A stretch of DNA of 64,000 bases, taken from the NCBI GenBank assembly GCA_947623455.1, contig OX392532.1, positions 45,387,058 through 45,451,057 on the forward strand. Direction: 5' to 3'. The notes under the pieces were generated by a model, which saw nothing but the letters and a program-made list of their open reading frames with translations, did not search any database and was not told the origin of the DNA. Positions 51,836 through 64,000 of the stretch are shown here, piece by piece (position 1 is the stretch's first letter; every line of letters begins with the position of its first letter). Made by a program: the position numbers and the translations under genes. This stretch comes from Mimachlamys varia (lineage: Eukaryota; Mollusca; Bivalvia; Pectinida; Pectinidae).

Positions 51836-54800
51836 GATACTATAATCTTACCTATGATACTATAATCTTACCTATGATACTATAATCTTACCTGTGATAC
51901 TATAATCTTACCTGTGATACTATAATCTTACCTGTGATACTATAATCTTACCTGTGATACTATAATCTTACCTGTGATACTATAATCTTACCTATGAAAC
52001 TATAATCTTACCTATGATACTATAATCTTACCTGTGATACTATAATCTTACCTGTGATACTATAATCTTACCTGTGATACTATAATCTTACCTGTGATAC
52101 TATAATCTTACCTATGAAACTATAACCTTACATGTGATACTATATACTATAATCTTACCTATGATACTATAATCTTACCTATGATACTATAATCTTACCT
52201 GTGATACTATAATCTTACCTGTGATACTATAATCTTACCTATGAAACTATAACCTTACATGTGATACTATATACTATAATCTTACCTGTGATACTATAAT
52301 CTTACCTGTTTTACTATAATCTTACCTGTGATACGATAATCTTACCTATGATACTATAATCTTACCTGTGATACTATAATCTTACCTGTGATACTATAAT
52401 CTTACCTGTGATACTATAATCTTACCTATGATACTATAATCTTACCTGTGATACTATAATCTTACCTGTGATACTATAATCTTACCTGTGATACTATATA
52501 CTATAATCTTACCTGTGATACTATAATCTTACCTGTGATACTATAATCTTACCTGTGATACTATATACTATAATCTTACCTGTGATACTATGATCTTACC
52601 TATGATATTATAATCTTACCTGTGATACTATAATCTTACCTGTGATACTATATACTATAATCTTACCTATGATACTATAATCTTACCTGTGATACTATAA
52701 TCTTACCTGTGATACTATAATCTTACCTGTGATACGATAATCTTACCTATGATACTATAATCTTACCTGTGATACTATAATCTTACCTGTGATACTATAA
52801 TCTTACCTATGAAACTATAACTTTACATGTGATACTATAACCTTTCATGTGATACTATATACTATAATCTTACCTGTGATACTATAATCTTACCTGTGAT
52901 ACTATAATCTTACCTGTGATACTATAATCTTACCTATGAAAATATAACCTTACATGTGATACTATATACTATAATCTTACCTGTGATACTATATACTATA
53001 ATCTTACCTGTGATACTATAATCTTACCTGTGATACTATAATCTTACCTGTGATACTATAACCTTTCATGTGATACTATAATCTTACCTATGATAATATA
53101 ATCTTACCTGTGATAATATAATCTTACCTGTGATACTTTGATCTTACCTGTGATACTATGATCTTACCTATGATATTATAATCTTACTTGTGATACTATA
53201 ATCTTACCTGTGATACTATAATCTTACCTGTGATACTATAATCTTACCTGTGATACTATAATCTTACCTGTGATACTATAATCTTACCTGTGATACTATA
53301 ATCTTACCTGTGATACTATAATCTTACCTGTGATACTATAATCTTACCTGTGATACTATAATCTTACCTATGAAACTATAACTTTACATGTGATACTATA
53401 ACCGTTCATGTGATACTATATACTATAATCTTACCTGTGATACTATAATCTTACCTGTGATACTATAATCTTACCTATGAAACTATAACCTTACATGTGA
53501 TACTATATACTATAATCTTACCTGTGATACTATAATCTTACCTGTGATACTATAACCTTACCTATGATACTATAATCTTACCTGTGATACTATAACCTTT
53601 CATGTGATACTATAATCTTACCTGTGATACTATATACTATAATCTTACCTGTGATACTATAACCTTTCATGTGATACTATAATCTTACCTGTGATACTAT
53701 AACCTTTCATGTGATACTATAATCTTACATGTGATACTATATACGATGATCTTACCTGTGATACTATAATCTTACCTATGATACTATAATCTTACCTGTG
53801 ATACTATAATCTTACCTGTGATACTATAATCTTACCTGTGATACTATAATCTTACCTATGAAACTATAACTTTACATGTGATACTATAACCTTTCATGTG
53901 ATACTATAAACTATAATCTTACCTGTGATACTATAATCTTACCTGTGAAACTATAATCTTACCTGTGATACTATAATCTTACATGTAATACTATAATCTT
54001 ACCTGTGATACTATAATCTTACCTATGAAACTATAACTTTACATGTGATACTATAACCTTTCATGTGATACTATATACTATAATCTTACCTGTGATACTA
54101 TAATCTTACCTGTGATACTATAATCTTACCTGTGATACTATGATCTTACCTGTGATACTATGATCTTACCTGTGATACTACAATCTTACCTGTGATACTA
54201 TAATCTTACCTATGAAACTATAACTTTACATGTGATACTATAACCTTTCATGTGATACTATATACTATAATCTTACCTGTGATACTATAATCTTACCTGT
54301 GATACTATAATCTTACCTGTGATACTATAATCTTACCTATGAAACTATAACCTTACATGTGATACTATATACTATAATCTGACCTGTGATACTATAATCT
54401 TACCTGTGATACTATAATCTTACCTATGAAACTATAATCTTACCTGTGATACTACAACATTACATGTGATACTATATACTATAATCTTACCTGTGATACT
54501 ATAATCTTACCTATGATACTATAATCTTACCTATGAAACTATAACCTTACATGTGATACTATATACTATAATCTGACCTGTGATACTATAATCTTACCTG
54601 TGATACTATAATCTTACCTATGATACTATAATCTTACCTGTGATACTATAATCTTACCTGTGATAATATAATCTTACCTATAATACTATAATCTTACCTA
54701 TGATACTATAATCTTACCTGTGATACTATAATCTTACCTGTGATACTATAATCTTACCTATGATACTATAACCTTTCATGTGATACTATAATCTTACCTA

Positions 54801-57800
54801 TGATAATATAATCTTACCTGTGATAATATAATCTTACCTGTGAAACTATAATCTTACCTGTGATACTACAACATTACATGTGATACTATATACGATAATC
54901 TTACCTGTGATACTATAATCTTACCTGTGATACGATAATCTTACCTGTGATACTATAATCTTACCTGTGATACTATAATCTTACCTATGATAATATAATC
55001 TTACCTGTGATACTATAATCTTACCTGTGATACTATGATCTTACCTATGATACTATAATCTTACCTGTGATACTATAATCTTACCTGTGATACGATAATC
55101 TTACCTGTGATACTATAATCTTACCTGTGATACTATAATCTTACCTATGATAATATAATCTTACCTGTGATACTATAATCTTACCTGTGATACTATGATC
55201 TTACCTGTGATACTATAATCTTACCTGTGATACTATAATCTTACCTATGATAATATAATCTTACCTGTGATACTATAATCTTACCTGTGATACTATAATC
55301 TTACCTGTGATACTATGATCTTACCTATGATACTATAATCTTACCTGTGATACTATAATCTTACCTGTGATACTATAATCTTACCTGTGATACTATAATC
55401 TTACCTATGAAACTATAACTTTACAAGTGATACTATAACCTTTCATGTGATACTATATACTATAATCTTACCTGTGATACTATAATCTTACCTGTGATAC
55501 TATAATCTTACCTGTGATACTATGATCTTACCTATGATACTATAATCTTACTTGTGATACTATAATCTTACCTGCGATACTATAATCTTACCTGTGATAC
55601 TATTATACTATAATCTTACCTGTGATACTATAATCTTACCTGTGATACTATGATCTTACCTATGATACTATAATCTTACCTGTGATACTATAATCTTACC
55701 TGTGATACTATAATCTTACCTATGATACTATTACCTTACCTGTGATACTATAATCTTACATGTAATACTATAATCTTACATGTGATACTATAATCTTACC
55801 TGTGATACTATAATCTTACCTATGATACTATTACCTTACCTGTGATACTATAATCTTACATGTAATACTATAATCTTACATGTGATACTATATACTATAA
55901 TCTTACCTGTGATACTATAATCTTACTTGTGATACTATAATCTTACCTATAAAACTATAACCTTACATGTGATACTATATACTATAATCTTACCTGTGAT
56001 ACTATAATCTTACCTGTGATACTATAATCTTACCTATGATACTCTAACCTTACATGTGATACTATATACTATAATCTTACCTGTGATACTATAATCTTAC
56101 CTGTGATATTATAATCTTACCTATGAAACTATAACCTTACATGTGATATTATAACCTTTCATGTGATACTATAACCTTACATGTGATACTATATACGATA
56201 ATCTTACCTGTGATACTATAATCTTACCTATGAAACTATAACCTTACATGAGATACTATAACCTTACATGTGATACTATAATCTTACTTGTGATACTATA
56301 ATCTTACCTATGATAACATAATCTTACCTGTGATACTATAATCTTACCTGTGATACTATAATCTTACCTGTGATACTATAATCTTACATGTAATACTATA
56401 ATCTTACCTGTGATACTATAATCTTACCTGTGATACTATAATCTTACCTGTGATACTATAATCTTACCTATGAAACTATAACTTTACATGTGATACTATA
56501 ACCTTTCATGTGATACTATATACTATAATCTTACCTGTGATACTATAATCTTACCTGTGATACTATAATCTTACCTGTGATACTATAATCTTACATATGA
56601 AACTATAACTTTACATGTGATACTATAACCTTTCATGTGATACTATATACTATAATCTTACTTGTGATACTATAATCTTACCTGCGATACTATAATCTTA
56701 CCTGTGATACTATTATACTATAATCTTACCTGTGATAATATAATCTTACCTATGATACTATAATCTTACCTGTGATACTATAATCTTACCTGTGATACTA
56801 TAATCTTACCTGTGATACTATAATCTTACCTGTGATACTATAATCTTACCTGTGATACTATAATCTTACTTGTGAAACTATAATCTTACCTATGAAACTA
56901 TAACTTAACATGTGATACTATAACCTTTCATGTGATACTATATACTATAATCTTACATGTGATACTATAATCTTACCTGTGATACTATAACCTTACATGT
57001 GATATTATAACCTTACATGTAATACTATATACGATTATCTTACCTGTGATACTATAATCTTACATGTGATACTACAACATTACATGTGATACTATATACG
57101 ATAATCTTACCTGTGATACTATAATCGTACCTGTGATACGATAATCTTACCTGTGATACCATAATATTACCTGTGATACTATAATCTTTCCTGTGATACT
57201 ATAATCTTACCTATGATACTATAACCTTACCTATGATACTATAATCTTACCTGTGATACTATAATCTTACCTGTGATACTATAATCTTACCTATGATAAT
57301 ATAATCTTACCTGTGATACTATAATCTTACCTGTGATACTATAATCTTACCTGTGATACTATAATCTTACCTGTGATACTATCATCTTACCTGTGATACT
57401 ATAATCTTACATGTGATACTATATACTATAATCTTACCTGTGATACTATAATCTTACCTGTGATATTATAATCTTACCTGTGATACTATGATCTTACCTA
57501 TGATACTATAATCTTACTTGTGGTACTGTAATCTTACCTGAGATACTATAATCTTACCTGTGATACTATTATACTATAATCTTACCTGTGATAATATAAT
57601 CTTACCTATGATACTATAATCTTACCTGTGATACTATAATCTTACCTGTGATACTATAATCTTACCTGTGATACTATAATCTTACCTGTGATACTATAAT
57701 CTTACCTATGAAACTATAACCTTACATGTGATATTATATAATATAATCTTACCTGTGATACTATAATCTTACCTGTGATACTATAATCTTACCTATGAAA

Positions 57801-60800
57801 CTATAACCTTACATGTGATATTATAACCTTTCATGTGATACTATAACCTTACATGTGATACTATATACGATGATCTTACCTGTGATACTATAATCTTACC
57901 TATGATACTATAATCTTACCTGTGATACTATAATCTTACCTGTGATACTATAATCTTACATGTAATACTATAATCTTACATGTGATACTATAATCTTACC
58001 TGTGATACTATAATCTTACATGTAATACTATAATCTTACATGTGATACTATAATCTTACCTATGATACTATAACTTTACATGTGATACTATAACCTTTCA
58101 TGTGATACTATAAACTATAATCTTACCTGTGATACTATAATCTTACCTGTGATACGATAATCTTATCTGTGATACTATAATCTTACCTGTGATACTATAA
58201 TCTTACCTGTGATACTATAATCTTACATGTGATACTATAATCTTACCTGTGATACGATAATCTTATCTGTGATACTATAATCTTACCTGTGATACTATAA
58301 TCTTACATATGATACTATAACCTTACCAATGATACTATAATCTTACCTGTGATACTATAATCTTACCTGTGATACTATAATCTTACATGTAATACTATAA
58401 TCTTACATGTGATACTATAATCTTACCTGTGATACTATAATCTTACATGTAATACTATAATCTTACATGTGATACTATAATCTTACCTATGATAATATAA
58501 TCTTACCTGTGATACTATAATCTTACATGTGATACTATAATCTTACCTGTGATACTATAATCTTACCTGTGATACTATAATCTTACCTGTGATACTATAA
58601 TCTTACCTGTGATACTATAATCTTACCTGTGATACTATAATCTTACCTATGATACTATAACCTTACATGTGATACTATAATCTTACCTATGATAATATAA
58701 TCTTACCTGTGATAATATAATCTTACCTGTGATACTATAATCTTACCTGCGATACTATAATCTTACCTGTGATACTATAATCTTACCTGTGATACTATAA
58801 TCTTACATGTGATACTATAATCTTACCTGTGATACTATAATCTTACATGTGATACTATAATTTTACCTATGATACTATAATCTTACTTATGATACTATAA
58901 CCTTACATGAGATACTATAACCTTACATGAGATACTATAACCTTACATGTGATACTACAACATTACATGTGATACTATATACGATAATCTTACCTGTGAT
59001 ACTATAATCGTACCTGTGATACGATAATCTTACCTGTGATACTATAATCTTACCTGTGATACGATAATCTTACCTGTGATACTATAATCTTACCTGTGAT
59101 ACTATAATCGTACCTGTGATACTATAATCTTACCTGTGATACTATAATCTTACCTGTGATACGATAATCTTACCTGTGATACTATAATCTTACCTATGAT
59201 ACTATAATCTTACCTGTGATACTATAATCTTACCTATGATACTATAATCTTACCTGTGATACTATCATCTTACCTGTGATACTATAATCTTACATGTAAT
59301 ACTATAATCTTACCTGTGATACTATAATCTTACCTATGAAACTATAACTTTACATGTGATACTATAACCTTTCATGTGATACTATATACTATAATCTTAC
59401 CTGTGATACTATAATCTTACCTGTGATACTATAATCTTACCTGTGATTCTATGATCTTACCTATGATACTATAATCTTACTTGTGATACTGTAATCTTAC
59501 CTGAGATACTATAATCTTACCTGTGATACTATAATCTTACCTGTGATACTATAATCTTACCTGTGATACTATAATCTTACCTGTGATACTATAATCTTAC
59601 CTGTGATACTATTATCTTACCTGTGATACTATAATCTTACCTATGAAACTATAACCTTACATGTGATATTATATACTATAATCTTACCTGTGATACTATA
59701 ATCTTACCTGTGATACTTTAATCTTACCTATGATACTATAACCTTACATGTGATACTGTATACGATAATCTTACCTGTGATACTATAATCTTACCTGTGA
59801 TACTATAATCTTACCTATGAAACTATAACCTTACATGTGATACTATAACCTTACATGTGATACTGTATACGATAATCTTACCTGTGATACTATAATCTTA
59901 CCTATGAAACTATAATCTTACCTGTGATACTATAATCTTACCTGTGATACTATAATCTTACCTGTGATACTATAATCTTACCTATGATACTATAACCTTA
60001 CATGAGATACTATAATCTTACCTGTGATACTATAATCTTACCTGTGATACTATAACCTTACATGAGATACTATAACATTACATGTGATACTATATACTAT
60101 AATCTTTCCTGTGATACTATAATCTTACCTGTGATACTATAATCTTACCTATGAAACTATAACCTTACATGTGATACTATAACCTTACATGTGATACTGT
60201 ATACGATAATCTTACCTGTGATACTATAATCTTACCTATGAAACTATAATCTTACCTGTGATACTATAATCTTACCTGTGATACTATAATCTTACCTATG
60301 ATACTATAACCTTACATGAGATACTATAATCTTACCTGTGATACTATAATCTTACCTGTGATACTATAATCTTACCTGTGATACTATAACCTTACATGAG
60401 ATACTATAACATTACATGTGATACTACAACATTACATGTGATACTATATACGATAATCTTACCTGTGATACTATCATCTTACCTGTGATACTATAATCTT
60501 ACATGTAATACTATAATCTTACCTGTGATACTATAATCTTACCTATGAAACTATAACTTTACATGTGATACTATAACCTTACATGTGATACTATATACTA
60601 TAATCTTACCTGTGATACTATAATATTACCTGTGATACTATATACTATAATCTTACCTGTGATACTATAATCTTACCTGTGATACTTTAATCTTACCTGT
60701 GATACTATAACCTTACATGTGATACTATATACTATAATCTTACCTGTGATACTTTAATCTTACCTGTGATACTATAATCTTACATGTAATACTATAATCT

Positions 60801-63800
60801 TACCTGTGATACAATAATCTTACCTATGAAACTATAACTTTACATGTGATACTATAACCTTTCATGTGATACTATATACTATAATCTTACCTGTGATACT
60901 ATAATCTTACCTATGAAACTATAACTTTACATGTGATACTATAATCTTACCTATGAAACTATAACCTTTCATGTGATACTATATACTATAATCTTACCTG
61001 TGATACTATAATCTTACCTATGATACTATAATCTTACCTATGAAACTATAACCTTACCTGTGATACTATCATCTTACCTGTGATACTATAATATTACCTG
61101 TGATACGATAATCTTTCCTGTGATACTATAATCTTACCTATGATACTATAACCTTACCTATGATACTATAATCTTACCTGTGATACTATAATCTTACCTG
61201 TGATACTATAATCTTACCTATGATAATATAATCTTACCTGTGATACTATAATCTTACCTGTGATACTATAATCTTACCTGTGATACTATAATCTTACCTG
61301 TGATACTATCATCTTACCTGTGATACTATAATCTTACATGTGATACTATATACTATAATCTTACCTGTGATACTATAATCTTACCTGTGATATTATAATC
61401 TTACCTGTGATACTATGATCTTACCTATGATACTATAATCTTACTTGTGGTACTGTAATCTTACCTGAGATACTATAATCTTACCTGTGATACTATTATA
61501 CTATAATCTTACCTGTGATAATATAATCTTACCTATGATACTATAATCTTACCTGTGATACTATAATCTTACCTGTGATACTATAATCTTACCTGTGATA
61601 CTATAATCTTACCTGTGATACTATAATCTTACCTATGAAACTATAACCTTACATGTGATATTATATAATATAATCTTACCTGTGATACTATAATCTTACC
61701 TGTGATACTATAATCTTACCTATGAAACTATAACCTTACATGTGATATTATAACCTTTCATGTGATACTATAACCTTACATGTGATACTATATACGATGA
61801 TCTTACCTGTGATACTATAATCTTACCTATGATACTATAATCTTACCTGTGATACTATAATCTTACCTGTGATACTATAATCTTACATGTAATACTATAA
61901 TCTTACATGTGATACTATAATCTTACCTGTGATACTATAATCTTACATGTAATACTATAATCTTACATGTGATACTATAATCTTACCTATGATAATATAA
62001 TCTTACCTGTGATACTATAATCTTACCTGCGATACTATAATCTTACCTGTGATACTATAATCTTACCTGTGATACTATAATCTTACCTGTGATACTATAA
62101 TCTTACCTGTGATACTATAATCTTACCTGTGATACTATAATCTTACCTATGATACTATAACCTTACATGTGATACTATAATCTTACCTATGATAATATAA
62201 TCTTACCTGTGATAATATAATCTTACCTGTGATACTATAATCTTACCTGCGATACTATAATCTTACCTGTGATACTATAATCTTACCTGTGATACTATAA
62301 TCTTACATGTGATACTATAATCTTACCTGTGATACTATAATCTTACATGTGATACTATAATTTTACCTATGATACTATAATCTTACTTATGATACTATAA
62401 CCTTACATGAGATACTATAACCTTACATGAGATACTATAACCTTACATGTGATACTACAACATTACATGTGATACTATATACGATAATCTTACCTGTGAT
62501 ACTATAATCGTACCTGTGATACGATAATCTTACCTGTGATACTATAATCTTACCTGTGATACGATAATCTTACCTGTGATACTATAATCTTACCTGTGAT
62601 ACTATAATCGTACCTGTGATACTATAATCTTACCTGTGATACTATAATCTTACCTGTGATACGATAATCTTACCTGTGATACTATAATCTTACCTATGAT
62701 ACTATAATCTTACCTGTGATACTATAATCTTACCTATGATACTATAATCTTACCTGTGATACTATCATCTTACCTGTGATACTATAATCTTACATGTAAT
62801 ACTATAATCTTACCTGTGATACTATAATCTTACCTATGAAACTATAACTTTACATGTGATACTATAACCTTTCATGTGATACTATATACTATAATCTTAC
62901 CTGTGATACTATAATCTTACCTGTGATACTATAATCTTACCTGTGATTCTATGATCTTACCTATGATACTATAATCTTACTTGTGATACTGTAATCTTAC
63001 CTGAGATACTATAATCTTACCTGTGATACTATAATCTTACCTGTGATACTATAATCTTACCTGTGATACTATAATCTTACCTGTGATACTATAATCTTAC
63101 CTGTGATACTATAATCTTACCTGTGATACTATAATCTTACCTATGAAACTATAACCTTACATGTGATATTATATACTATAATCTTACCTGTGATACTATA
63201 ATCTTACCTGTGATACTTTAATCTTACCTATGATACTATAACCTTACATGTGATACTGTATACGATAATCTTACCTGTGATACTATAATCTTACCTGTGA
63301 TACTATAATCTTACCTATGAAACTATAACCTTACATGTGATACTATAACCTTACATGTGATACTGTATACGATAATCTTACCTGTGATACTATAATCTTA
63401 CCTATGAAACTATAATCTTACCTGTGATACTATAATCTTACCTGTGATACTATAATCTTACCTGTGATACTATAATCTTACCTATGATACTATAACCTTA
63501 CATGAGATACTATAATCTTACCTGTGATACTATAATCTTACCTGTGATACTATAATCTTACCTGTGATACTATAACCTTACATGAGATACTATAACATTA
63601 CATGTGATACTATATACTATAATCTTTCCTGTGATACTATAATCTTACCTGTGATACTATAATCTTACCTATGAAACTATAACCTTACATGTGATACTAT
63701 AACCTTACATGTGATACTGTATACGATAATCTTACCTGTGATACTATAATCTTACCTATGAAACTATAATCTTACCTGTGATACTATAATCTTACCTGTG

Positions 63801-64000
63801 ATACTATAATCTTACCTATGATACTATAACCTTACATGAGATACTATAATCTTACCTGTGATACTATAATCTTACCTGTGATACTATAATCTTACCTGTG
63901 ATACTTTAACCTTACATGAGATACTATAACATTACATGTGATACTACAACATTACATGTGATACTATATACGATAATCTTACCTGTGATACTATCATCTT
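51836..64000. repeat. Minisatellite array 8, 20-bp unit, runs off the window
   Basis: Roughly 600 copies of the 20-bp unit GATACTATAATCTTACCTGT, filling the last 12.2 kb and unfinished at base 64000. Frequent variants are CCTAT for CCTGT, GAAAC for GATAC, AACCTTACATG, AACTTTACATG, AACCTTTCATG and GATACGATAATC. A 27-bp hybrid unit (GATACTATATACTATAATC...) carries an internal duplication of TACTATA. A recurring cassette combines GAAACTATAACTTTACATGT, GATACTATAACCTTTCATGT and then the 27-bp hybrid, for example near 52809, 53371, 54030, 54213, 55409, 56463, 59337 and 62837. The array contains stops in all frames and almost no CpG. Confidence 0.97.
57100..64000. repeat. About 3.5-kb higher-order repeat in array 8, two copies
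   Basis: TGGTACTGTAATC at 57521 recurs at 61448 (offset 3927). GATACTACAACATTACATG at 58951 recurs at 62451 (offset 3500), and ATACTACAACATTAC at 60421 recurs at 63941 (offset 3520). The drop of 427 bp equals an internal duplication seen only in the first copy, where TGTAATACTATAATCTTACA at 57961 recurs at 58388 (427 bp). The gain of 20 bp is one extra unit in the second copy. Unit order otherwise agrees closely. The second copy reaches the window edge. Confidence 0.87.

Noticed and set aside
51836..64000. Telomeric or subtelomeric simple repeat
   Set aside because: The unit is a 20-bp minisatellite, not TTAGGG or a related G-rich telomere motif. A subtelomeric location cannot be judged from the window.

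Overview
The window looks like nuclear DNA from an animal, with almost no conventional gene content. By hand count about 57.6 of 64 kb (roughly 90%) lies in eight consecutive tandem-repeat (minisatellite) arrays. Their units are unrelated in sequence: 27, 26/25, 29, 36, 26, 38, 44 and 20 bp. Short islands of 0.2-2.7 kb of apparently single-copy DNA separate most of them. There is no bacterial gene density, no ribosome-binding-site/operon structure and no rRNA or tRNA that I can see. Decayed non-LTR retrotransposon pieces and a splice-site-flanked membrane-type exon candidate fit a metazoan. A bivalve or other mollusc is my guess from the general character of the DNA, not something the sequence proves.

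Layout: array 1 (27 bp) 1-1830; island 1831-2431; array 2 (26/25 bp, 19.7 kb) 2432-22118; island 22119-22749; array 3 (29 bp) 22750-23982; the largest island 23983-26666, holding one candidate exon at 24074-24190; array 4 (36 bp with 37-bp punctuation units) 26667-34481; island 34482-35291 with a 67-codon ORF on the minus strand; array 5 (26 bp) 35292-40046; island 40047-40941; array 6 (38 bp) 40942-47136; island 47137-47373; a non-LTR retrotransposon reverse-transcriptase fragment at 47374-47532; array 7 (44 bp) 47540-51465; the C-terminal tail of the same kind of retrotransposon ORF at 51464-51628; its presumed 3' flank 51629-51835; array 8 (20 bp) 51836 to the window end and continuing beyond it.

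The long open frames in this window are by-products of the arrays. Units divisible by three (27, 36), or lacking stops in several frames (29, 44), stay open on one or both strands. I do not annotate them as genes.

Two things stand out. First, array 7 sits between two recognisable pieces of a LINE open reading frame, and its unit encodes TRSATTGR in the frame that runs directly into the conserved GPPLWNSLP tail. The array therefore looks like an amplification inside a LINE coding region, with most of the RT domain missing. Second, several arrays have measurable higher-order structure with exact offsets: 1569 bp in array 2, 36n+37 bp punctuation and 433-bp blocks in array 4, a 2426-bp duplication in array 6, and a duplicated block of about 3.5 kb with an exact 427-bp length difference in array 8. 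These record repeated unequal exchange and segmental amplification.
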